This document shows, piece by piece, positions 41,533 through 53,300 of a stretch of DNA of 64,000 nt (position 1 is the stretch's first letter; each line of letters starts with the position of its first letter). The stretch comes from Cliona cf. orientalis. Lineage: Eukaryota; Porifera; Demospongiae; Clionaida; Clionaidae. The stretch spans positions 7,316,001 to 7,380,000 of the forward strand of contig OZ005702.1 in NCBI GenBank assembly GCA_963930775.1, written 5' to 3'. Made by a program: the position numbers and the translations under genes. Below the pieces are notes generated by a model that saw only the letters and a program-made list of their open reading frames with translations, was not told the DNA's origin and searched no databases.

Positions 41533-42617
41533 CCTAGCTGTACATGACCCGGATGCTCAGAAATGGATCAAAGAGACAAAGAATTGAATTTATTAAATAA
41601 TTTTAGTGGCTAGTTATCAAGTAGAATGTAGTGACTGAAAATGAACCTTATAGATTAGAGTAGTCAGAGGAGGTAGCTATACCCTAGGACACAATCATGA
41701 TCCACAAAAAAAATGCGTATTGCTGAAACAAATAATTGAAGTGCACAATGCAAGTTAGTACGACTGTTTGACATTGAAAGTTACCAGGAGCTATACAAGC
41801 TTGGTGAGCATGATCTGGTTTACTAGGCGTAGCATGATGCATTGATGTACAATTGTAATATAGCTAACATTGTAGTCAATGACATCCTGATAGGAATTTT
41901 TTGTAATGGTATGTCTAATTAGTTACAAATCACGTACTCAAATTCGATAGCCTCGTCCCCAGGCACTCCAATCTCAAGTGGTACTGGTGCGATCGCGACA
42001 TGTCGACGAGGCTACGTATAGACAATGTTGGAATACGGGCTATAGTACTGGTATTATGTATATAGTCCATGACCTCTTTCTCCTCGGCATGGGACATCTA
42101 TCTACCCTCAGCCATTAAGGGTATCAAGAGTATTATAATAATATGGGTGTTACGCACTCTTCAAGGTATGAAACTAATAAAGGTTCTTTGCGGACAACTT
42201 TAATAACTGTTCGGTAAAACTTGCCAACGTTTCGACTAGATGCTCTAGTGTAACATACATGTACATGTAGAAACATGTAGATGCTCTACATGTATCTGGT
42301 TGAAACATCGGCAAATTTACTAAGTTATCCGCAAAGAATCTTCATTTGTTTCATGTAGATAGCAACTGAGAATGATGTCACTTCTCTTGAAGGTATGCAT
42401 GTGGGTGTAAAGGTACAGAACAAATTATTGCTAATGGTAGGTCTGAGTGAAGAAATTAGAGAGCAGCTGTCCTGGCAATCTTGGCACCATTAGCACGAGC
42501 CAGTCTGGAAACGAGAATTCCATGAACCATGATTGCACATGATTGCGCCTCACAGAAGTCACTTATCGTATGTAATATTACATAAGAACACCATGCGAGT
42601 TACATTAGACAATGTCA
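41533..42617. other. Intergenic region between VWA-C and VWA-D
   Basis: Holds the TAGCCTCGTC hairpin (41949-42014) and the inverted-repeat element near 42150-42385. I see nothing coding. Confidence 0.6.
42150..42385. mobile_element. Inverted-repeat element related to the sequence at 6622-6732
   Basis: Left arm 42182-42246 (GGTTCTTTGCGGACAAC) pairs with right arm 42275-42342 (ATCCGCAAAGAATC). The right arm and following CAACTGAGAATGATGTCACTT match 6622-6732 near GK5. Confidence 0.7.
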
Positions 42618-42840
42618 TGGAAATTAAGGCCGTCTATACAACAATAATTTTCCAGGAAATATGTACATGTACTTGTACCAATACTAATTTTATAATAGCC
42701 TCAAACAAATTGGACATACTTTTTCACATGATATTGTCATGCTATATTATTATGAACATTAAACTTATACAGTAAGTAGGAGGTACGTGCTATTATAACT
42801 GACGCCAGCATTCAAACCTTAGCTGAATTGTGGCTGTCCA
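42618..42840 (+). promoter_or_regulatory. Upstream unit of VWA-D (single copy)
   Basis: Same unit that is tandemly triplicated before VWA-C. It ends ACGCCAGCATTCAAACCTTA then TAGCTGAATTGTGGCTG, the most conserved part. TATATA at 42881-42886 follows, 30 bp before the ATG. Confidence 0.65.
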
Positions 42841-42915
42841 TGGCCTGAATAACAGTAACTGTTACTGATACCTCATCCACTATATACTCTGAAATTCGAA
42901 TCAGTGAAAATATTA

Positions 42916-45900
42916 ATGGTTCAGGCTATGGCTGCAGTAGTGCTTTGCATTCTATTGGCAGCAACTGTCAGTTTTGAGTCTGCCAATGCTTTGCCATACC
43001 GTTGGAGTGACTACTACAGAGATGGAGCCGCTCTGTACCGGAACCAGAATGTGGCAAGGTTTCGAGAGCAGTGCCCGGTGAACAAACCCTCCCTGGGCTG
43101 CAAGACTGCTCGACTCACTGTACCTGGAGGGAGCAACACTTTCATCCATGTCTGCCCTAACAGCGGTAAGTGTTAATCTGACAAGGTTACGTAACTACAG
43201 ACAGTTGTTATTAGCTGTAGTAGAAGTCTCATCAGTATCGCTCCCTACATGGCCAGACATAATATGCATATGTATTTTCAGCTGCAGCTTTTCATTGCTG
43301 CAAAAATTAGCTAAAAAATGGAAAGCACACTAGTATAGGCATGCAGTGCATGACGTCATCAAACAGGCTCAATGCATGGAATATTTAGATTGGCCATGCA
43401 CGCATGCAGTGGTCAATAAAATTCAATTATTCAAGTTGCAAGTTTTCCTCGCGTACCTAGTTTATGGACTAAACTCATCCCTAGAAATACATGTACAACA
43501 TACAGTCGCAGTTTTCTGCATAAATTAAGCTAGGCTTTTTTAATTTTTTCAGGTAATGATCAGCAGCCAGTCTGCTACAACTCCCGGCTTCGTCGCTGCT
43601 GTCGGAGCAACGTGGAGAGGAATGCATTCAAATGTGTTTCAGCGACCAGAGTTGCTGTTGGTAGCCACCAAGTGACGATTGGCATCTATGAACACCCAAC
43701 TGAAGGTACGTATTGTCATTGTGTGCAGCTGCAGCGCTGGACCACTCTATAAAAGTAGCTGCATAGATCAAGAGTATAATATTTAATATACCCATCCAAT
43801 TTTAATAATCAACACAAGGTATGCCATGGCTTATCAGATGCACAGTGACTATCATGCATGTGTATGTATACCTTGTAAAAATTCAGCACTTTTTAATAAT
43901 TATTATTAATTTTGACACCCTTATCAAATCGCAGAAATGAAGATCGGCCACACATGTATCTATAATCATGTTTTATTGATACACATGCTTAACTTATTTA
44001 CAGGACACTGTGTCTATTTTGACTCTGATGTTGATGTTCGAAGTTGTTGTAATCCAGTAGATGAAGAACTTCCATGTGGTAGGTATAAACATACCAGCTA
44101 GGTGGGAAAAACGCTCTGCGCACTATCATCATGAATATCGTGTACGTAGAAATTAATTTTATCACGTGAATTTTTTGTCTGTGATATTATTACTATGGCG
44201 ACCTTTACCGCATGGGCGAAATTAAATTTTCACGTACGTACAATAAATACTATGGTATTGTGTTACTATAAATAATTGGGAGCCTAATCGTTGAGTAGTT
44301 AAAATTGAATGCGCTATCACAGTGATATTGATCATAATATTATACCATGGCTTTGTATGATCATAATTTTTCTTGTGTGTATACAGTGTGCGTACCAAAG
44401 CGAGACATCTACTTTGTTCTTGACACAACTCAGAGTATTGGTTCGAGCATCTTTTGCACATTCAGTTATGTGATTCAACTGATTGAAGCTGCTATTAACC
44501 CAAGCGGAGGATCAGAAGGTGCACGAGTTTCTACAATTCTTTTTGCAAACGAATTCAGCGCTACAAAAACATTCAGTGCAACCCATCTGTTTAAGCTGAG
44601 CGATAGTTGCAACACTGCTGTGAAAATTAACATACCAAGGGTCGTTTACGAGTACAATTACGTGGCAAAGAAACAACAACAAGAGCTCAATTATGACACT
44701 GACAAACTGCATTACCCTCAAGTTGGCGCCAAGACCACCAAGCCTTATTCTGCTTTAAAGCTAGCATACAATGACATTAAAGCTAACAGCGCAAACCGGC
44801 CTGCCACAGTCATCATTCTGACAGATGGGAAACCTCAACAAACAGTGACGACTTATATCAACAGACTCAAGGGTGTCACTGTTGATCTCATTGCCGCCGG
44901 AATTGGGAGTAGTAAGGATATAAGCATAGAAAACCTGAAGGAACTAGCGTCTAGTGATGATGATGTTGTTTACGAGGAAAACCTATTGAATGTTGTCAGC
45001 TTTGCAAAGAGAATTGTTGAGAGAATGAGGGATACAGCTGCACTATGTTCGGATCAAGGTGAGCTTTTGTCCAAATTAACAATACTATAATCTTGTAGAC
45101 TAAGTATGCAATAAAAATTAATGTGCATGAGCTCAATGTAATTAGCTACACAAATGTGGGAGCTTTAGGTGTACAGTGGCAATGGCTGGTAAATGGGGGG
45201 CAGGGTTTTGGCAAATTAAATTTAATGCACCAGTATAATATAATTATCTTTCTCTAAATTCCACTTACATGTAGCCAAGCGTATTCTGGATACCTTAAAA
45301 TCGGAAGATGTGACCAACTTGGACTCCTTCTGCAGTAAATGCATGTTTACAGAGTCACCTTCAGATGATTGCAAAAATAAGCAGTTTCCTCAATGCGGAG
45401 GTAAGCTTGTAGATAGTTATTGGTTGTGTGGTGCTTCTGACATTGATTCTGTAATTTTGGTCAAGTACCGTTCAGACACTCTCTTATTCACTCTTGATAA
45501 TACAGTAACTATTATGCTTAACCATGAAGATGTGTGTATGAATGCATTTTGAATTTCATAACCCTTTCCAGTTATTATTAGACATACTATTATAGCTATA
45601 GCTACATATAATTAGAATATTATAGCTAACTGTAGCTAGCTGCATTCATGGTAGGGAGGGATGAAGAGTTACACATTTATTTATATAGTTCATCACCTTT
45701 CCTGAGATTGTTGTTTCTAAATGAACTGGTGTATATATAGCTACAGCTACAGTACCTATAACCTTTCTCTTACTGTGTATAATTTTGTAGCAAATAATCT
45801 CCAAATGCAAATGCAAATGGCATCATCAATGGATAATAAAGGTAACTAAACTTACTGTTTTGTCCTTTTCAAGTTATGATAAATTTAATAATTATGCTCT

Positions 45901-46355
45901 ATGATCGTTGTAATTATGCATGGGTAATACTATAAGGATAGTCAATGTTTATGTTAACTTTGCATATCATGTGACACTAGATATAGAATTGGAAAAACTG
46001 ATCTTGGAGGAACAGATCCTTGCTGAAGTTGAAAAAATCATGGAAATGGGTACGATAAAATTTTTACGCTGCATTAATTACATGTATTTGAACCAATTAT
46101 TATTATTAATCGAATAGCCTCCCAATATTTTAATATAGTAACTTTATATTTCTATAGCATGAAGTATTAAAATAGGAAATCCGAATGATCCTGATGATGA
46201 GGCTATGATATTGATCAAATAGCTACATATTCTATCCTTGCTGAATATGACAGCTTAGCATTATTGTACATGCACTAAGTCTTTGAAATTCAGATGGAGA
46301 GCTGAGGGAGCAAGAACTACCCAGAGAACAGTTTATAAGTCTCACACCAGTGTAG
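42916..46355 (+). CDS. Secreted von Willebrand A-domain protein, paralogue D
   Basis: Eight exons: 42916-43165, 43553-43705, 44004-44078, 44387-45058, 45275-45400, 45791-45841, 45981-46049, 46294-46355; 485 residues; all introns phase 1. Signal peptide AAVVLCILLAATVSFESANA, then LPYRWSDYYRDGAALYR, a Cys-rich region with RRCC and RSCC pairs, and a complete VWA in one exon (VCVPKRDIYFVLDTTQSIG; metal-site DTTQS, IILTDGKPQQ). C-terminal FCSKCMFTESPSDDC...QCG motif, a QMQMQM stretch and a Glu-rich helix (ELEKLILEEQILAEVEKI). ATG 42916 is the only ATG before the signal peptide; it is followed by a second ATG four codons on. Introns and exons are nearly identical to paralogue C, showing a recent duplication. 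Likely adhesion or matrix role by VWA analogy only. Confidence 0.9.
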
Positions 46356-47344
46356 CTGCACATGACCCGGATGCTCAGAAATGGATCAAAGAGACAAATT
46401 AAAGAATCGAACTTATTTAGTGGCTAGTATCAAGTAGCTATAGAATATTATAGTTACTGAATTAGTGAACCTTATATAGACTAGAGTAGTCAGAGGAGGT
46501 ATACACACAATCATGTTCGAATTCCACAAACTTGAAATGCATATCAGTGCTGAATTTATAATAAAATAATATCATCATCATGCGCCATAATAATAAGCAT
46601 GCATGCATGGTTCCTGACATTTGTTCAGTATTAAATTTTATGATGATTCAGATTATCATTAGGGGTAGGTAAATTATGCTAATTTCTTCCTATAAGCTAT
46701 TCTCAAATGCCCCCAAAAATCCCTAACAATGCTCAAGAAATGCACCAGGTCCTATAATTATTGTCACATGATATTGTGGTCTAGTATGAGGGCACCCAGT
46801 TACATGAATTAGCTAATAGCTATTACGGGCATACAATCAAAAAGTTAGTGTTTATTAATAGCAGTCTTTAATGATGAGATAGCTCAGTAGTGGCAAAATC
46901 AGAGTGAACCCACTCTGATACTGGACAAAATTCAACTCTATATAGCATGGCATCAAACGATTGGCACTATCTAGCTATGCACTGATCATGACTCAGAGGG
47001 CACCTACAGTTGACTATAATAGCTATAATTATAATAATAATTATTATGTGCTAAACATGGCCATGCACGGGGGCGCTACGCCGTGTACTTCAGCGCGTAA
47101 AAATCTTTCTTTTACCGCCTTTTGTGTCCAAACAATGAAGCACTATAGAGGACACGGGTGGGCGTGGCCTCGGCAGCCGGTCCCCGCGCGCGGCGCCTGC
47201 CCACTGCGCGATTCTCTTTTTGTTGAATCGCCTAGCTAGCTAGCTAGCCTGCTAACGAACTTTCCCAGCGAGAGTTCGTGCCTCTACCAGTGTCACAGGT
47301 TTGCTTTCGAGCTTCTGCGGATCCGCGAGTCTGAGCTTCCCAAG
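46356..47344. promoter_or_regulatory. Intergenic region with GC-rich promoter of the Ig/TSP1 gene
   Basis: After the VWA-D 3' end the sequence is AT-rich until about 47060. Then 47060-47340 becomes strongly GC-rich and CpG-rich (GGTCCCCGCGCGCGGCGCC near 47180), just before the start codon at 47345. No other gene seen. Confidence 0.5.
46560..46565 (+). terminator. Poly(A) signal of VWA-D
   Basis: AATAAA 204 bp after the stop codon. Confidence 0.55.
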
Positions 47345-50300
47345 ATGTCGCCGCTCCGACGTGTCAGTTGCTGTCTGCTAGCCTTGACATTGGCTGTAAG
47401 TAGTCGTTCGTTTTCGTAAATAATATGTATGCACGCGAATGCAAACGACGCCAGATCGTTTGTGCATATGCATGCTATATTTATCAGTGCATGCGATATT
47501 TTAGAGTTGCGGTACTTTTGGAATAGCGTATGATAATAATAATAATTATTATTTTTCGTGCAGATTCTGGTCGCCGAAGTTTGCTGCAATGAGTACGATG
47601 TTGTCATGAATGCTGCTGCAGAAGCTGGAGAGACGGAGGAAAGGGTAAGCTACGTATCCGCATGCTGTTTAATACTAATCAAATTTAATTAAGACCGCAA
47701 AAATTTAATAATTCCGAGCGAAGCGAGGGGGGGTCCTGGTTGCACTTGCGTGGTTTCACAAATTTCTAAAATCTCACTCTCGGCCACCAGAGCATCATAG
47801 GCCAGCCTTTGCAGTTTTTCAATTGAAGGGGTCAGTGGAAAAAGGGGATAAGTCATATTTTAGTACTTTTGAGAAAACAGGCATTTAAGTATGGACATAC
47901 ATTGTTGCCTGTATCTCTGTTTTGGAGCAATAAAACTTTTTAAAAACTGTTTTAGACACAGAGCATTGCACACACAGTATTCTAGTGTTGTAAGTAATAG
48001 GATTTTCAATCAGTTTTCGAATATTTGGAAATGGTCGTCACTTGCATAAACGCACTGCGGGTAAAAATTACGCGGTTTGAAAAGTTTGCGTTCAAATAAC
48101 TAGAGCTCTGTAGAGCACATACCCCGCGCGCTCTGTAGCCACTGTAGCGTAGTACTGCAACACTCTGCGGTATAGCTGTTTTCTGGCCTGACGACCCTTT
48201 CCAACACTGAGCTTGAGCATGCGCAGTTGCATTAGCATGCTAAAAGAGTGGGTGTGGTCGATAAACCACAGGCATTTTGAACAGAAAAAGCACGATTTGT
48301 AGTACTAGTAAGCCTTGTTGAGAAATTCGAAGCCCGTACAAACCAGTTTTTCACCGATATCTACCGATTGGTTGTGCTTACAGCACGCACAGACGCCTAG
48401 AACTCGAGATCTGGCGATTTTCGTGCCGACAACAACAACAGACGGACAAACCGATTGCTTTACCCCTTGCGCATGTTTGCGTTCAAATAATTATTGCGGA
48501 TCACCAAAAACGATTGCGTGTGCGTGCTTAAAACATTGCGTACGAATAGTAGATGAGTTGACCTTAGTAGCAGCATGCAAAACTCCATTTTATCAAAAAC
48601 ATGACTTATCCCCTTTTTCCACTGACCCCTTCAATTGTTGATCAGATTCCTAACCTGCTACCAAGTGTACAAAGCTGCATGTGCAACACTTTGTCTTGCC
48701 TAAGTAAGTGTAGCTATGTACCCCATTTGAAAAATTGTGCATCTCCCTTCGACGCCCTACCTTTGGTCCAAATTCGAAGTTCAGGCGATATTCCTAAGCA
48801 AAAGCACATGCTGGAGAAAACCATATGTCAATAATTGGTACTTTACGCTAAATCTACTCTTGGTATACTACCTTGCACGTGGTGGATCTAGACAACTGAG
48901 ACAGTAGTGGAGTGCCACGGCTACAAGTACCTAAAGTCTCATGGGGCTGCCGATAAAAATATGTCTGCAATGGCAATTATTGCGAATGCCAGTTATCAAC
49001 AGTCGGTATGTATTATCGGCACACCGTATACTTTCAATACTGTAACAGTCAATTATCGTCATTTCGATGGCATTCTGGAGTCCAAGAGGAGCATGTGACT
49101 GTTTTGTGATTTATCATATCTAGATCTAAAAATTAACAGTAGCATATTATATCGTGACACAATGCCTTTTACTAGCGCTTCGCCAGAGACGGCTAAACAG
49201 ATCTACAGAATGCAAGGATTTAAGCATCGTCTCACTCGTATTGATGCAAATTTGTCTTATGCACCCTAGCCTCGGCCTCGTACTTTGGCATGTTCTGAAG
49301 CACAAAGCCAGCCCCACCCATCCCGGATGCCTGGCACCTGGCGCATGTGCATGCAGCCTACATTTTGGAGTATGGTACAACACTAAATCCCTGTACATGT
49401 CTACTATCTAAGCATAATAGCATCATTAGCCAACTGGTTTGTGCACGACGAGCAAGGAAATTCCTGCATTCACGTGCATGTGCATGTCTCTAATTAATGA
49501 TAATTAATTTACTGAGTGAGAGACTCGTGTTATGTAGCACTAATTACCAACTGGTGTATTTTCAAAGTCACCCATGTGAAACTGGGAATCAGTCAAAGTC
49601 AAGTGGACGCAACTTATTGGCCATAATATTATTATTGGAGAGCAGCTATAAATTTTAGCGAAATTTTTAATTGTTTTGCGCTAAGAAATAATTTACCTGT
49701 ACAAATTTATCGAACTTGATGTGAATTTACAGTAGTTACCTCATAATTGCAGCAGCAGAAAAGTAAATCGCTACCACGTAGGCATCTAATTAAAATTAAA
49801 ATATTTACACTTGTATTTTGTAATTAGTTAGTAATTTGTAAATAGTTAGGGCATACATATTAGCATTATTTTTGCTATCCGTATGCCCATTGCTTATGCA
49901 AGAATTATTATGGACAAAAATGCTCAGATTTCGATATTAATAAATATTTGTCTGATTCAGTAAACTTGGAGGATAATATTATGACCAACTATTACCAACA
50001 ATTAAATTTCATGTTACACAGGTTAAGCGACAATCAATCCGTGCTTCATTTACATCCGATGCTCAACAGCGATTCACATTGAATGTGCAAGGTGTTAACA
50101 CAGGTGTGGTCTTGAATGAGCCAGCTCTACAGACTATTTCAATTGATGCTAATGAAACTGTCCGCTACAATGAAGCGGGTAGATCTGTAGTCAGAACCAA
50201 CAGTGATATGGTGACTGGGACTACTTTTTCAAATATCCAGACATTCACGTTTTTGGAGGAAAATGGTGATGTGGTGCAAACTGGTATTCCTGATACGAAT

Positions 50301-53300
50301 GGACCTGGAACACTCTTTGTACAGGGAACCAGTGCCCTTTTCTCGAGGGCTGAAGGTTTAAACTCTCAAATCATAAATGAGATCCCCAACCTACCTCCTA
50401 TAATCAGACCTCCAACTCCAGTTGAGACCTTTGTGACAGCTCGAGACACTGCTGGCGTGATGAATCTCGTACTAAACATTGATACTCCCCCAGACGGGTT
50501 TGCTGCACCATCTGAAGACATCATAGAGCTTACTGGTGCAATGACGTTCCTTCTCTCCGATACACAATCAATTTTTCAGCGGAGGCCTCTAGGAGCAATG
50601 AATACTGATCTTTTACTGACCGGTGGTACTGGTGGTCAATCTATGTTGTTTCAAGATATTGCAAGATTTTCGACGTTGTTGCCTGTTTCACGTGCAGGAG
50701 TTATAGGTTCGGAGCTCGTCACGTATAATGCGGCTAATCTCCTTCCTAGAAGCCAGCCAGGCCCTGGAATACTCAGGGTCGGAAAAGAAGGGGGGCAGAA
50801 TGTTGCCTTCTTTTCCAATATTGATAGCGTGAATGGTCAAATAGTCATGGACCTTGTTAGAATGCAACTCGACTTCCGAGTTACCGATTCAACTGCTGAA
50901 ATTCTTGCTGGCCAGTTCCCTCCAGGTACGGTGGGTGAACGTCTTGTGATGCTAAATGGAGCGCAGAGTTTCAGCTTTCCAGATGCCACCTCTGTTAGCA
51001 TGGAAGGTACTGCCGTGTCCGTATTTTCAGGATCGCAATTGCTACAAAGGTTTGACACAGGATCAACACCGATGGTTAGTGCTTTCTTACAACATCAGGT
51101 TACGAGATCAACGACAGCTCCAATGACATTCAATATACCAGAGGGAGCAGGAGCTACTCTTCTTTTCAACATGGGCGACAATGAAGTGTTTTTGTATCCT
51201 TCTCGAAACACACTTATCGGGCAGCAAATAAGCGCGGCTCAGCAAACAGCAGGTATCACTCCATCTGTCACGACAGCGGGATATTCCATCTCTTCCACCC
51301 CGTTCGGTGTTGCTACCCTCCGTGCCAGGGTTCAAGGTACAGTAGGAGATGGAGTGGAAGTAGTCCAAGTATCACCCGGTGCTACTATCGTAGACGTTGG
51401 ACCTGGACAATTTCTCTCGTACAAGGGAATGGCTGTTGAGATCATTGACAGTAGCGGTATGCCAATACGAATGTTCCCAGAAATTTCACCTCTGACCATA
51501 AATGCACAAGGAGTCGAGTACCTTATTGACGAGGACAATTTTACTATGATTTTCAGTGGGCCTGGGCGACTATATATTGACGTAGCAGGTCGAGGTGATC
51601 CGAATGCTCGTCAGCGTGCATTCTATACCGGGAATCCTAATATTCAGTCGTTAATCACCAACTTTGTGGGAGGTCTACCCCAGCCTCCTCTCAATCTTGT
51701 GAGGGATGGCCGTTCTGGAGCTGTCTCTATTCAGAGTCAAGGACAAAACTTGTTCACTTTGAATGGAGCGAGTGCATTGACCGCGGGACCTGATCAAGCC
51801 GGTATCTATTTCGGTGACCAAATTAGCCTCGTAAATGTATTTGATGTGCCCAGCAATACTCGAGCATTTTACACTGCCACTGATAATCGCATACGAGTGC
51901 CTGATCCCAGCAATCCAGGATCGTTTTTATTTGACATGGCTGCTGGAAATTCTCTTTGGGACTTAGTTGGAGATCAGGTAACCCAACATGACCCTGGCAT
52001 GGATCGCACCTTCCCCTTTATGAACGGATTCATCTATTTTGGAGATAATGGAGCCTTTGTGGCAGAATCTGATACCATCAATGATGGAATCAGTCGTATA
52101 TTAACAAACGATAATGGTATTCATTTGATGATGAGCAACATTCAATCGGTTTCTTCCCCAATGTTGACCGTAGTTGGTGGCAACAGCATTTTCACATACA
52201 ATGGTCAATCCCCCACCCGCTTACCAAGAGGTGGAACGTACTATACCTCAGCCGATGGCAGTAGTTCAATATACATAGCCGATACTGAATTTAACGCAAG
52301 AGTTGGAGGTATATACTCCCAGCTGAATCCCTCCAACCCAGTCTACAATTCAACCACTCGTACGATAACACTGACTACCTCTGAAGGTGAATTCATCAGC
52401 TCGCTGCGTCCTGGTATCACTGAGACAAGATCCATCGATCGAAATGGTTTCATAACCTACGCAGGTGGCAGCATAACATTTGACCCCGCCATTCGTGGAC
52501 CCATTGGTGGAATCTCAAGTTTAGTTTTCTGGGATGGATTTATGGCTACAACGTTCAATGCAACTGAAAATATAACATTCGCTGGACCTGGAATATTCTG
52601 GGTTGAAGGCAATACAGCTTTCTATACTTCAGATCCAACGACAGTGGGGCTACTTAGACAGCGAATCAACAGTGTTACGGGCACATTTCGACCACCATTC
52701 ATTAGTAGCACACCAAGGAACTTCAGATCGAAATTCCGCACAGTGATGGGTGGATTCCCTCAAAATATCGAAGTGTATGAAGGTGCTGACATTATGCTAA
52801 CTTGCTCGGTGCCAGCTGCTAATCCTCCAGCTACAATTCGGTTTGAACGCAGATTCTTCAACATGACTAGCAATAGATTTGAATATGAAACTATTATGGA
52901 CGGCGATAACGCAATGATCACAATGATTGGTAACTCAGCTCTACTGACCATCCAGGACATTATGGCAGATGACAATATAAATGCCTTCAATAATACCGGT
53001 GTGTTTAGATGTATTGCTTCAAACATTGCTGGTAGCGTTAGAAGAGAGACTACTGTCAATATTCTACCCCCTGGTGAGTCAGTAGATAAAATTATAAGAG
53101 TAAATCCTTACAATAATTAACCTGAATGTGGCTCGCCTCCTATTAATATTTATTAAGTTCTAAAGCTCTGAAGTACAGGTTTCTGAAAATGTAAAGTTTA
53201 TTACCGTAAATTGCAAATATTTCGTGTCTAAAATAGTTTGTGCAAGAATAATTTTCAGACAAACGATCCTGTACCGCATTATGTATTTTCACACGTTTAA

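Noticed and set aside
46961-47239. 92-codon ORF before the Ig/TSP1 gene
   Set aside because: Runs through the GC-rich promoter and has no acceptable splice link or domain.
48315-48641. 108-codon plus-strand ORF
   Set aside because: Ends inside the right inverted repeat of the 47820-48637 element and has no recognisable domain; treated as chance.
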